Source: Bog-473 sp963791995 (lineage in GTDB: Bacteria; Actinomycetota; Acidimicrobiia; Acidimicrobiales; RAAP-2). From it: 64,000 nt of DNA. A program made the position numbers and the translations under genes. The stretch is taken from assembly GCA_963791995.1 (NCBI GenBank), contig CAWBUQ010000014.1:46008-110007 (forward strand), read 5' to 3'. A model generated the notes under the pieces. It searched no databases. It saw only the letters and a program-made list of their open reading frames with translations, and was not told where the DNA came from. Shown in pieces: positions 45,015 to 54,970 of this stretch (positions are counted from its first letter, which is position 1; each line of letters begins with the position of its first letter).

Positions 45015-46947
45015 TTAGCTCGATATTCCCACGATGGGCGCGTTGAGCGTGATCGACCCGGTCGAGCCGAAGAAGGGCGGACCACCGGTGGTCGGGAAGG
45101 TGAACGACCCCGCCGTCCGAACCCGAGAGGTAGTAGCCGCCCGGCGCCGTGGTCATGCCCACGATGGGCTTGTTCAGTTTCATCGCGCCCGTCGAGCCCT
45201 CGAACGGAGGCCCGAAGTTGAAGATGCCACCATCGGAAGCGACCATGTAGTAGCCAAGTGACACCGGAGCGACGATGCCGACGACCGGCTGGGAAAGCTT
45301 CGTCCCGCCCATGGAACCGCCGAACTGAGCGTCCCCGTAGGTGAACACGCCGCCGTCGGACGCCGCGAGGTAATAGCCCCTGCCGTCGGACGTGGGCGCC
45401 ATGCCGACGATTGGCTTGTTCAGGGTGATGGAGCCCGCCGATCCGTAGAACTGGGCGTCACCGAAGGAGAAGATCCCGCCGTCACTAGCGACGAGCCAGT
45501 ACCCACCACCATCGGGGGTGACGGCCATACCGACGATCGGCTTGTTCAACCTCATACCTCCAGTCGAGCCGTAGAACTGGGCGGAACCGAAACTGAATAC
45601 ACCGCCGTCGGAGGCCACGAGGTAGTACCCATCACCAGCGGGCGTGACGGCCATCCCGACGATGGGTTGGTTGAGATGCTGGGCGCCCATCGATCCGAGG
45701 AATGGGGCGCCGGCGCCATAGGCGAACACGCCGCCGTCGGAAGCCACGAAGCGGTAGCCAGACCGCACGATCGGGCTGGTCATGGCGAACGGGTTCGTCG
45801 TCCCGCTGTTGCTGTAGGAACCCGTGGCCGTGCACTGCCAGTCGGTGAGACAAGTGACACCGTTCACACCCGACTGGGCGAAATCCGTGCTGGTCGGTGC
45901 GCTCGCGGCGAGCGACCAGGCGCTGCCGTTCCAGACCAGCGCCAGAGGACCGTGACCGTTGCTCGGTGTGTTGGCGGATCCGACCGCTGTGCACGTAGTC
46001 ATACTGAAGCAGTCAACGGCCCGGAGTGCGTTCGCCTCGGTCGCAGACGTGCTGGGACTGGAAGCCAAGGTCCACGTGGTGCCATCGAACGCTTCGACGA
46101 GCGTCTGTTGTGTTCCTGAGCCATCGGTACTGCCTACCGCGTCGCAGAAGGCAGCGCCGATGCACGACACACCGGCAAAGAGGGCGGTGCTCCCGCTCGG
46201 GAGCGTGCCGTTGGGGCTGGACACAATGGCCCAGGAGGTCCCATTCCACTGCTCGGTCAGCGTGACGTTCGACGAGCCCGACGTCGCCTCTCCGACAGCC
46301 ATGCAGAAGGTGGCAGAGGTGCATGACACGGCTGCCAGGTTGGTGGCGGTGGACCCAGTCGGCACGGGCGTCGTCTGGATCGCCCATGACGACCCATTCC
46401 ATTGCTCGGCCAACGGCTGCGCTCCGCTGCCAGCGTCGAACTGTCCGACCGCGGTGCAATTGGTAGCGCTCAGACACGACACTCCCGCGAGCGCGGTGTT
46501 CGTGGCGGATGGCGGCGTCGGTGCTGCGGACGTCGACCAGGTCGAGCCGTCCCACTGGTCGATGAGGATCGCGCCCGTCGACGGGACGGATCCGACCGCG
46601 GCACAGAAGGTAGAACCGACGCAGGACACGGCGTTCAGCGTCGGCGGCGCACTCGACGTCGGAGTGGTGGTGACCGTCGTCCACGACGATCCAGTCCATC
46701 GCTCGATGAAGCTGGCGTCATTCCCGGTCTCCGAACCGACCGCCACACAGAACGTGGAGAACGTGCAGGACACGTCGTTCAAGGTCGCCGCCGCCGTCGT
46801 GGCCGGCGGGACGGTGGCCGTCCAGTCAGTCGCGTTGACGGTGGGTGGTGAGGAGGGATTTGCTGCCGACGAGACCCCGCCGGCGACCGCAAACGGAAGC
46901 GCGGCAAGAGCAAGGACGATGACGACACGACGCTCGAAACGGCACAT
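45015..46947 (-). CDS. Exported protein with two kinds of tandem repeat, paralogue (frameshifted near C-terminus)
   Basis: About 644 residues. Signal sequence VVIVLALAALPFAVAGGVSS after RFERR. Then seven repeats of about 55 residues of the pattern LxxVSC...CxAVG...W..SSW with two Cys each. Six 40-residue repeats follow (GYYLVASDGGVFSFGSAQFY and similar, ending PIVGM). One extra G in a G4 run near 45109 shifts the last repeat; corrected, it ends FFGSTGSITLNAPIVGISS and a TAA at 45015. It has the same architecture as the 1020-residue protein at 18695 but lacks the Ig domain. Start ATG complement 46945-46947. Surface role inferred. Confidence 0.85.
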
Positions 46948-47112
46948 GGGGGCTCCTCGTGACGGTTCCTTCGAAGGGACACACTGAGCGTAGGGCGGGC
47001 GTGTGCGGTGCGAAAGAGGTGACGGGGATTGCGCTCGTGAACACGGGGGTTCTGGGTGTCGCGGCGGTTGACAGCGTGTCATGTCGAGGCTTTCAGGGCC
47101 AGGTCGAGAGCT

Positions 47113-47854
47113 TCAGGCAGTGGCGAGGACGACCATCTCCCAGCTGTCGAGTTCGAGCGCACCGCCGCCACCTGCGGTGAAGGAGATGTCGTGGAAGCCG
47201 GCCGCCTCCAGCCAGATGACCCACTCCGGCGGAGTCGGCAGCCGCACGAAGAAGGAGGCACGCCGCACAGCCCCAGCCCGGTGGACCGTCCGCTCGATGC
47301 ACATGCGCCCGGACACGGGGTCGAAGGTGGAGAGCTCGACCATCGTGTCGTCACCGCGGTGCACCACCACTCCGTCGGGTGCAGGGACGAAGTGCCGCAC
47401 GCCGCCGTCGTGATGCATGGTGTCGATCGCCACCTTTCCGCCCGGTCGCAGGACGCGGTGGAACTCCGCAAGCACTCGATGGCAGTCCTCGTCCTCGTAG
47501 TAGCCGAACGAATTGAACCAGCACACGACGGCGTCGTAAGGACCGTCGACCGGCAGGCTGCGCAGGTCGCCTTCCAGCGTAGCGCACCGATGACGGAGCC
47601 AACTGAGGGTCGGAGCGGGCTTGTTCGAGGTACGAGGGCATGATGTCGACCCCCGTCACCTCCATCCCTGCCGCCGCCAGCCGCCGGGCGATGCGACCGT
47701 GACCACACGGCGCGTCGAGGATGCTCGATCCGAGAGGCAGGTCGAGCAGGGCGAGGATCTCGGCGGTGTCGGCGTCGGAGTGGGAATCGTCGATGGACTC
47801 CTCGTAGAAGTAGAGGTAATCGTCGCCGAACGTGGCCTCGAGTTCGAAATGCAT
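47113..47854 (-). CDS. SAM-dependent methyltransferase, class I (frameshifted)
   Basis: About 247 residues. SAM-binding motif I is ILDAPCGHGRIARRLA, followed by VTGVDIMPSYLEQAR. After one indel near 47600 come LEGDLRSLPVDGPYDAVVCW, NSFGYYEDEDCHRVLAEFHR, LRPGGKVAIDTMHHDG, and a C-terminal WVIWLEAAGFHDISFTAGG. This is a typical methyltransferase-11/25 fold enzyme; the methyl acceptor is unknown. Start ATG complement 47852-47854, divergent from the thioesterase with a 29-base gap. Confidence 0.85.
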
Positions 47855-47883
47855 GCGCCATCATCGCCGCTAGGGTCGCCCAC

Positions 47884-48726
47884 GTGCCCATCCCGGCCGA
47901 CATCGCGTTCGACGCCGTCACGGCCGTGCATGCGACGAACGACCCGTCCGTGTTCGAGGCGGACGTCCACCCACTGTGGGCGGTCGGTGACAAGCCGAAC
48001 GGCGGCTATCTCCTGGCGATCCTGGGCCGGGCCGCCCGGGCGGTCGCGGGTGGGGATGCAAATCCGGGATGGGAGACGGTGTCGGCGTCCATCGCCTACG
48101 TCGCCCCGCCGGACCTCGCGCCCGCCACGGTGCGCACCTCCCTGCTGCGTCGTGGCCGCACGGCCGCCCAGGTCCGAGCCGTCCTCGTCCAGGACGGCCG
48201 GGACATGGTGGATGCCGTCTTCGTCCTCTCGACGGTGCCTCCGGCGACCGCTCGCTACGACGGGATCGGTCCGCTGGAGGTGGCGGCCCCCGACGCGTGC
48301 GAGCGTCTCCGCCCCGAGATCCCCGGCGGCATGCGGGTCGGCCTGATGGACGCGCTCGACGTGCGGCTCGACCCCGTCACGAACCCCTTCACCGGTGCCG
48401 CCCACGAAGGAGCGCGCGCCGAACTCCGCGGTTGGACGCGCTTTCGCGACGGACGCGAGCCCGATCCGCTCGCGCTCTTGCTCTTCATTGACGCCGTCCC
48501 ACCGGCGACCCTCATGATCGGGTCGAGCGGGTGGGTCCCCACCCTGCAGATGGCCGCCTTCGTGCGCGGCGTGCCCGATCCCGGGTGGCTCGGCCTTCGC
48601 TTCACCGCCAACCTGGTGGCGGGCGGCATGGTGGACGAGACCTGTGTCCTCTGGGACAGCGCCGGCCGGGTAGTTGCGCAGTCGCACCAGCTGGCCCGAC
48701 TCCGCTTCCCCGACGGATCCGGCTGA
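47884..48726 (+). CDS. Thioesterase-family (double hotdog) protein
   Basis: An intact 280-residue acyl-CoA thioesterase-like protein from a GTG start. First hotdog: LWAVGDKPNGGYLLAILGRA and TVSASIAYVAPPDLAPATV. Second: LLLFIDAVPPATLMIGSSGW, GWLGLRFTANLVAGGMVDET and GRVVAQSHQLARLR. It resembles the acyl-CoA thioesterase double-hotdog family found in actinobacteria. Substrate unknown. It is followed 78 bases later by the GNAT gene on the same strand. Confidence 0.85.
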   Translation: MPIPADIAFDAVTAVHATNDPSVFEADVHPLWAVGDKPNGGYLLAILGRAARAVAGGDANPGWETVSASIAYVAPPDLAPATVRTSLLRRGRTAAQVRAVLVQDGRDMVDAVFVLSTVPPATARYDGIGPLEVAAPDACERLRPEIPGGMRVGLMDALDVRLDPVTNPFTGAAHEGARAELRGWTRFRDGREPDPLALLLFIDAVPPATLMIGSSGWVPTLQMAAFVRGVPDPGWLGLRFTANLVAGGMVDETCVLWDSAGRVVAQSHQLARLRFPDGSG

Positions 48727-48804
48727 GCCCACAGCCGCATGCGGTCTCGCAGGTGGGCGATCGGCGTCAACGCCCCGTCCGTGCGCCAGCCCTAGCCTGT
48801 CGCC

Positions 48805-49629
48805 GTGGAACTCCTGGGCCGGGCCGATCTCGATGCCATTGCCCAATTGTGCCGGCGGTCGATCGCCGACCCTCCCTCGGCCGATGAGCTCGACGGCGCA
48901 CTCTTCGCCGGCGACCAACCAGCCGTGGTGCTCGGGTCGCCGACACCGGCATCGTCGCCGCGGTGACGTGCGACGACGGGGCCCATATCCGGCTGCTCGC
49001 GGTCGACCCGACGGCGCGCCGGCGTGGCGTCGGACATGCGCTCGTCAAGGCGGCCGAGGATTGGGCCATCTCGGCGGGGCAGACGTCCATGACGACAGGG
49101 GCCGACCCGCCCTACTTCTTGTGGCCGGGCGTCCCCAGTACCGAGACGGCGCTGATGTGCCTCTTCGAACGCCGTCACTACGGCCGAATCGAGACGAACT
49201 ACAACATGGACGTCGACCTCGACGCCATTCCCGAGGACCCCGAAGGGCACTACCTCGCCGGGCCCCAGGATCGCCAGGACATGGACGAGTTCATGGCGGC
49301 GAATTGGCCCAACTGGCGGGCCGAGGTGCTGCGAGCGTTGGACAAGGGCAATCTGGAATTGGCGCGCGAGGAAGGCCGGACCGGACCGGTGTCGGCCTTC
49401 TGCGCCTTCGAGGTCAACCGGCGGGGACTGCTCGGTCCCGTGGCGGTTCGCGTCGAGCTCATGGGTCAGGGCCGCGGCAAGGGCGTCCTGGTGGGCGCGC
49501 TGCACGAGCTGCGGCGGCGCGGCGCCGACCGCATCTCGGTGGTCTGGGTCGGTCCCGTCCTCCCCGTATGCCGCCGTCGGTGGGCGGGTGGGCAACGTGT
49601 ACTTCGTCTACCGCAAGGAGCTGGCGTGA
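48805..49629 (+). CDS. GNAT-family acetyltransferase (frameshifted)
   Basis: About 274 residues. The first 45 residues (ELLGRADLDAIAQLCRRSI) are in one frame. After an indel near 48940 the GNAT core reads IRLLAVDPTARRRGVGHALV, with the acetyl-CoA loop RRRGVG. The C-terminal half repeats a GNAT-like pattern (ELMGQGRGKGVLVGALHELR), so it may be a tandem GNAT. A second indel near 49562 moves the end (VGNVYFVYRKELA). The stop overlaps the GH20 GTG by four bases (GTGA), so the two are coupled, consistent with a role around amino sugars. Confidence 0.78.
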
Positions 49630-51354
49630 ACCTCCTGCCGGTGCCCCGGAGAGTCGAGCTCACCGACGATCTGGTCACGGCCGCGCCCGCGGCGCGACGG
49701 CTGGACCCGTCGCTCCCCGCGCAGGGGTACGAGCTTCGGATCGCCGCGGACGGTGTCGATCTCGTCGGCGGGGACGATGCAGGGCTCTTCTACGGGGAGG
49801 CCACCCTCACCCAGCTGGCGCGGCTGCACGGTGGCCGACTGCCGGCGGGTTCGGTACACGATCACCCCGACCTCGCTGTGCGGGGCGTGATGCTGGACAT
49901 CTCACGCGACAAGGTCCCGACCATGCACTCGCTCCGACAGGTGATCGACAGGTTGGCGTCGCTCAAGGTCAACCAGGTCCAGCTCTACTCGGAGCACACG
50001 TTCGCCTACCGCGACCATGGCGAGGTCAACGCAGCCGCCAGCCCCCTCGACGCGGCGGAGATCACCGAGCTCGATGCGTTCTGCCGCGCCCGCCACGTCG
50101 AGCTCGTGCCGAACCAGAACTGTCTGGGGCACATGAACCGGTGGCTGGCGCACGACCGCTACCGGCCGCTGGCGATCGAGCCCGACGGGTTCGTCGACCC
50201 CTTCGGGATCACCCGGCGTCCCATGACCATGGAGCCCAACAACCCGTCGTCGCTGGCGCTGGTGCGAGAGCTGCTCGACGAGCTGCTCCCGCTGTTCAGC
50301 AGTCACCGCGTCCACGTCGGGCTCGACGAGGCATGGGAGCTACCGGCCACCCGCATCGACGACTTCTTGGCCTGGGTCACCACCCTGCGTGGTCTGCCCG
50401 AACTCGAAGGGCGCGAGATGTTGATGTGGGGCGACATGGTCTCGGGCCACCCCGACATGGTGGCCGCGCCTGCCGGCGGGCGTGACGGTCTGCGAGTGGG
50501 GCTACGACGACTGGTATCCCTTCGACGAGCGCTGCGTCGTCCTGGCCGATGCCGGGGTGCCGTTCTGGGTCGCGCCGGGTACCTCGAGCTGGCTCAGCAT
50601 CCTCGGACGCTTCACCAATGCCCGGACGACTTGCAGCCGCGCCGCCGCGGCGGCCCTGGCCCATGGAGGCATCGGCTATCTCAACACCGACTGGGGTGAC
50701 AACGGCCACCTCCAGCAGTGGGTGATAAGCGAGCCCGGGCTGGCCTATGGCGCCGCGGTGTCGTGGTGCCAGGCGACCAACGACGACATCAACATGGCGG
50801 CGGCGCTCAGCACTCATGTGTTCGAGGACCCCACGGGACGTCTGGCCGACGCCGTCCTTGCCCTCGGCGACGCGCACCTGCTGGTCGCGCCGCAATTCCC
50901 GAACATGTCCACGCTGGTCATGAACCTGTACTACCCCCAGCTCGCCGTCGGCCGCGGCCTGACGGCCGGGCTCACCGCCGCCGATCTGGACACGGTGGAG
51001 AACTGCCTGGCGGATGCCCGCTCGACGGTCGCCAACGCGCAGGCGGCGCGCCAGGACGGCAAGTGGCTCGTCGACGAGGTCGTCTACAGCGCCGACCTGG
51101 TGTCGCTCTTCGTCCGCGACGCCCAGGCACGTCTGCGCGGCGACGGCACGCTCGGCTCCGTCGGGCCGGACGAACTGGCCGCGCTCGGCAGCGCCCTCGA
51201 CGAGCTCATGGAGCGCTTGCGCTCGCTTTGGCTCCGGCGCAACCGTCCTGGCGGGCTCGAGGACAGCCTCGCCTGGCTCCGCAACGTTCGCGCTGCGTAC
51301 AGCTCGGGCCGTCCCGACCCGAACTGGGGCGGCATCTCGGTCCCCCAGTCCTAG
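49626..51354 (+). CDS. Glycoside hydrolase family 20 (beta-N-acetylhexosaminidase-like, frameshifted)
   Basis: About 575 residues. The N-terminal GH20b-like domain includes LFYGEATLTQLARLHG. The TIM barrel starts at VRGVMLDISRDKVPTMHSLR. The catalytic acid pair is Asp234-Glu235 in HVGLDEAWE. After an indel near 50468 come VTVCEWGYDDWYPFDERC, VAPGTSSWLSILGRF and IGYLNTDWGDNGHLQQW. No signal peptide, so it acts in the cytoplasm, on imported GlcNAc-type oligosaccharides or recycled cell-wall sugars. The coupled GNAT upstream could act on the same sugar pathway, which is inference. Confidence 0.85.
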
Positions 51355-51379
51355 GACTCGCAGTGCTCGCGAGACCTGT

Positions 51380-51568
51380 TCAGGCGGCCTGCTCCCCCTC
51401 GCCGTCGCCCTCTTCATCGTCGTCCGCGTCGTAACAGTCCCACGAGCAGTACCCGGCGATCCGGGGCGACGCGGGGTGGAAGCCGCAGCGCGAGCAGCGC
51501 TGGGCAGATGTCGTGTTCGTCTTCGGCGTCGTGATGTCGTGCACTGTCGTCTTCCGTTCCTTGGTCAT
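51380..51568 (-). CDS. Small Cys-rich (zinc-ribbon-like) protein
   Basis: A 62-residue protein. After a charged N-terminus (KERKTTVHDI) it carries a CSRCG...CSWDC core, four Cys spaced CX2C-X13-CX3C, suitable for one zinc. It ends in an acidic tail (DADDDEEGDGEGEQ). No family recognised. The ORF has a clear ATG and codon use like its neighbours. It lies alone between the converging GH20 gene and a possible small gene upstream on the same strand. Confidence 0.6.
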   Translation of the reverse strand: MTKERKTTVHDITTPKTNTTSAQRCSRCGFHPASPRIAGYCSWDCYDADDDEEGDGEGEQAA

Positions 51569-51669
51569 TTCCCTCGTAGTGCGTTCCTGTCGTCCTTCGT
51601 GCTGTTCGGCCTGCGACCGTCGCTATTGGCCTCGTTTCGATCACCAGAGACCGTCCCTTGAGTGCACAA

Positions 51670-51696
51670 GAGCCGCTCCCTGGTAGGAAGCGGCTC
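51670..51696 (-). terminator. Hairpin downstream of small ORF
   Basis: GAGCCGCT (51670-51677) pairs with AGCGGCTC (51689-51696) across an 11-base loop; including flanks only one mismatch occurs over 12 pairs. On the minus strand it lies 31 bases after the stop of the small ORF at 51727-51870 and is followed by TTGTG. This fits a transcription end for that ORF. Confidence 0.55.
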
Positions 51697-51726
51697 CTCG
51701 ACGTCTGGGACTGTGAATCAGTCTCC

Positions 51727-51870
51727 CTACGTCGGGACCACCCCCGGCACGGACAGCTTCGAGATGTCACACGCCCGTACCTCGGCCATGACGACGCGCA
51801 ACTCCCCGAGCAGGCACATCGCCTGTTGGCACCGGGGAACCCGGTCGATCGACTTGCGGTACTGCGTCAT
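51727..51870 (-). CDS. Possible 47-residue protein, leaderless
   Basis: An open frame starting at ATG complement 51868-51870 (MTQYRKSIDRVPRCQQAM...). A TATACT -10-like box lies at 51880-51885 on the same strand, so transcription would begin almost at the ATG, a leaderless arrangement common in actinobacteria. A hairpin 31 bases downstream supports a complete transcription unit. The frame also extends upstream to 51939. Two Cys residues, no family recognised. The rest of 51569-51999 shows nothing else. Confidence 0.4.
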   Translation of the reverse strand: MTQYRKSIDRVPRCQQAMCLLGELRVVMAEVRACDISKLSVPGVVPT

Positions 51871-51999
51871 CACGTCCCAAGTATACGAGACGCGACCGGT
51901 CCCCTCGAACCAAAACTGCCCGGCGCGCGGAGAGTTCATCGCCGCGTCACATGCAACGGCCGCATCGGCGGCCGGGCGGTCGGCGCCCGCCGCCGCCGC

Positions 52000-53544
52000 T
52001 CAGGCTGACGTGCCGGCGAGCCTGGCCTTCAACTCGGGCTTGACCACCTTGCCGGTCGGGTTCCGTGGCAGGGAATCGACGAAGATGAACTGGCGAGGCA
52101 CCTTGTAGTCGGCCAGGTGCTCGAGCCCGAAGGCACGGAGCTCGTCCGCATCGGCCTGAGCGTCCGGGTGCAACACCACGAAGGCAACCACGTCCTCCCC
52201 CAGCACTGGGTGCGGCGCACCGACGACCGCGACCTCCTTGACCGCGTCGTGTTGCACCAGCGCGTGCTCGACGTCGGTGGCGTGGACGTTGTTGCCGCCG
52301 CGAATTATCACGTCCTTGGAGCGGCCGACGATGTAGAGGTAGCCGTCCGCATCGAGCTTGCCGAGATCACCGGTGATGAGCCAGCCGTCCTTCCAGGTGT
52401 CCGCCGTGGCGTCGGGGTCGTTGAAGTACTCGCGCTGGCGGCCCGGCATCTGGAGACGCACTTCCCCGACGGCGTCAGGCGGCAACGGCTGGTCGTGCTC
52501 GTCGACGATCTGCACGACGGCCGGGGGCGCGATCTGACCGACCGAGCCCGGGCGCTTGACCGCTTCGCCTTGCGGCATGATGCAATAGGCCGAACCGGCC
52601 TCGGTCATGCCGTAATTGTTGGAGACCAGGGCGTCGGGCATCTTCTCCTGGAGGCGCTCCACGACGTATGGCGCGAGCGGCGCGCTGCCCACCGAGCACA
52701 TGGTGACCGAGGTGAGATCGGCCGAGTCAAAGCGTGGGTTGTCGATGAGCAGATGCGCCATGGCAGGGACCAGGAAGACGGCGGCCGGCCGCTGCTCTTC
52801 TACGACCCGGAGCCAGCGATCCGCCTCGAAGCGGGGTTGGTAGATCACCTGCAAGCCCAGCTTCATCGGCGTGTAGACCAAGGCGATCCCGGCGAAGGTG
52901 AACAGCGGGCTTGCGTGCAGCCACCCAGCACCGGACCAATTCGGATCGACATTGCCGATCATGGAACCGTTGGAGTGGCGCACCGCAACGCCCTTGGGGC
53001 GCCCGGTCGTGCCCGAGGTGTAGAGGATGTCGGCCAGATCGTCGTTGTCGCGATCCGCCTGGAAGGGCGAGCGGTCGCCGGCGGTCGCCTCTGCCCACCC
53101 GAGCAGAGGCACGTCGGGGGCGCCCGAACCCGGCGGCGTGACAACCCCCTCCTTCCCGGCATCGACCAGCGCGAGGAGTCCGTCGCCCCCGGCCTGCAGA
53201 TCGCTGGCGACCAGATCACCGTCGGCCACCACGGCGGTGGCGCCCGAGTGTGCCAGCACGTGCGCCACTTCGGCGGGAGCGAGCCTCGGGTTCATCGGGA
53301 CGGCAACCCCACCGGCCCGGTGCGCCGCCGAATAGGACACAAGCCAGCGCAGGGCCAGCTCGGGGTGGAGATGGATGCCCACCCGGGCGCCCGGCTCGAG
53401 ACCGGCGTCGAGGAGGCGACGTGCCATGGCGTTGGCAGCACCGTCCCATTCGGCGAACGTCATGGAACCGACGTCGACGACTTCGAAGGCCGTCTTGTCG
53501 CCGAATTCGGTGGCCATGCGGCCCAGATGCTCGTCCATCAACAC
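52000..53544 (-). CDS. Acyl-CoA synthetase (AMP-dependent ligase)
   Basis: An intact 514-residue class I adenylate-forming enzyme that activates a carboxylic acid to its CoA thioester through an acyl-AMP. P-loop ILYTSGTTGRPKGVAVRHSN, the aromatic-rich NNYGMTEAGSAYC motif, GWLITGDLGKLDADGYLYIV hinge and the C-terminal PRNPTGKVVKPELK lysine are all present. The start is GTG 53544 or ATG 53538. Operator site E lies 35 bases upstream, in the gap shared with the divergent thiolase. Acyl specificity is unknown. Confidence 0.93.
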   Translation of the reverse strand: MLMDEHLGRMATEFGDKTAFEVVDVGSMTFAEWDGAANAMARRLLDAGLEPGARVGIHLHPELALRWLVSYSAAHRAGGVAVPMNPRLAPAEVAHVLAHSGATAVVADGDLVASDLQAGGDGLLALVDAGKEGVVTPPGSGAPDVPLLGWAEATAGDRSPFQADRDNDDLADILYTSGTTGRPKGVAVRHSNGSMIGNVDPNWSGAGWLHASPLFTFAGIALVYTPMKLGLQVIYQPRFEADRWLRVVEEQRPAAVFLVPAMAHLLIDNPRFDSADLTSVTMCSVGSAPLAPYVVERLQEKMPDALVSNNYGMTEAGSAYCIMPQGEAVKRPGSVGQIAPPAVVQIVDEHDQPLPPDAVGEVRLQMPGRQREYFNDPDATADTWKDGWLITGDLGKLDADGYLYIVGRSKDVIIRGGNNVHATDVEHALVQHDAVKEVAVVGAPHPVLGEDVVAFVVLHPDAQADADELRAFGLEHLADYKVPRQFIFVDSLPRNPTGKVVKPELKARLAGTSA

Positions 53545-53578
53545 TGAATGCGGTTCCCCCGGGAGCTCTCGGCGCCAA

Positions 53579-53600
53579 AAGTTGACGCCCGTGTCAGGTT
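53579..53600. promoter_or_regulatory. Palindromic operator, site E
   Basis: AAGTTGAC (53579-53586, six of eight matches), spacer GCCCGT, GTCAGGTT (53593-53600, exact). It lies between the divergent acyl-CoA synthetase (start 53544) and thiolase (start 53759). Spacer length and TGAC-N6-GTCA core match sites A to D. Confidence 0.6.
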
Positions 53601-53758
53601 CGTTGCAGCATGGCCGATGCGCCCACAGGGGTCAATCCCGCGGGTGACCACCCATTTTGTCCTCCCCCGGGTCGTCTGCCGCCGGATGATGCACGACCGG
53701 GATCCGACCGAACGCCCGGAAGCACCGAGGGAAGCACCGAGGGAAGCAAGGAGCGCAC

Positions 53759-54956
53759 ATGTCCGACGCCACCGCCAACGACGCCGTCATCGTTGCCGCC
53801 GTCCGCACCCCGATCGGCCGCGCCGGGAAAGGGCTGGCCGGCCTGTCCCTGCAGGACATCGGCATGCAGACGGTGACGGCTGCCATAAGCAGCGCAGGGA
53901 TCGACACGGACGACATCGACGACATCCTTCTGGGTGAAGCCGTCCAGGGTGGCGGCTGCACCGCTCGCTACGTCGCCGTTGCCTTGGGTCTCCCATCCGA
54001 CACGCCGGGCGGGGCCGTGCAGCGTCAGTGCGCCACGGGGATGATGGCGGTGCAGGAGGCGGCCGCCAACATCCGCTCGCGGCATGGCCGACGCGGTGAT
54101 CGCCGGAGGCGTCGAGTCCATGACCCGCTATCCCGTGCTGTTCGAGAAGTCTCCCTACCCCTTCGGCGGGATGGAGCGCTTCTCGCCGCCCAGCCACCCG
54201 GACTCGCCCGAGGCGCCCAACATGAACACGCTCATCACGGTGGGCGAGAACACGGCCCGTGAGTGCGGCATCACCCGCGAGGAGTCGGACCACTGGTCGT
54301 ACCACTCCAACGTCCGTGCTGTCGCGGCGACCGACGACGGGCGCTTCGCCGAGGAGATCGTGCCGGTGACCGTGCCGGCGGGACGGGGCGAGACGGTGAC
54401 CGTCAGCATCGACGAGCACCCCCGCCGTGGGACGACCTTGGAGAAGTTGGCGGCGCTGCCGTCGTTGACGGGCCCCGACGGGCAGGTCACAGCCGGGAAC
54501 TCATCGGGCATCGCCGACGGCGGTGCCGCCCTCGTCGTGGTGTCCCGTGCCTATGCGGAGGCCCACGGCATGGCGCCGCTGGCGACCGTGCGGTCGTGGA
54601 ACTCCTGCGGGATCGAGCCTGCCCTCACCGGGCTGGCGCCGACCATCTGCGTGCCCCGCGCCCTGGAACGGGCCGGACTGAGCGAATCCGACGTCGACCT
54701 GGTCGAGATCAACGAGGCCTTCGCCACCATGGCGGTGGCGTGCTCGCGCAAGCTCGGCTTCTCCCACGACATCGTGAACGTGAACGGCGGCGCCGTCGGA
54801 ATCGGGCACCCCATCGCGGCCTCGGGGGCCCGCATCCTCGTCACCTTGATTTACGAGCTGCGCCGCCGCGGCGGCGGCATCGGCGTCGGGACGCTGTGCG
54901 CCGGCGGCGGCATGGGCTCGGCGACGGTGGTCGAGGTCCACGCACCCGCCACTTGA
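53759..54956 (+). CDS. Acetyl-CoA acetyltransferase (thiolase, frameshifted)
   Basis: About 398 residues. Nucleophile Cys in VQRQCATGMMAVQEAA, then after one indel near 54078 MADAVIAGGVESMTRYPVLF, TAGNSSGIADGGAALVVVS, EINEAFATMAVACSRKLG, IGHPIAASGARILVTL and the terminal GTLCAGGGMGSATVV. All catalytic residues (Cys, His, second Cys) are present. It cleaves 3-ketoacyl-CoA or condenses acetyl-CoA. It diverges from the acyl-CoA synthetase across operator E and converges with acs. Confidence 0.9.
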
Positions 54957-54970
54957 GCGGACCGGACGGG

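Noticed and set aside
47069..47081. TGACA-GCG-TGTCA inverted repeat upstream of the repeat protein
   Set aside because: Spacing is five, the outer AACC/GGTT bases are missing and the neighbouring genes are not metabolic, so it was not counted as an operator of the proposed regulon.
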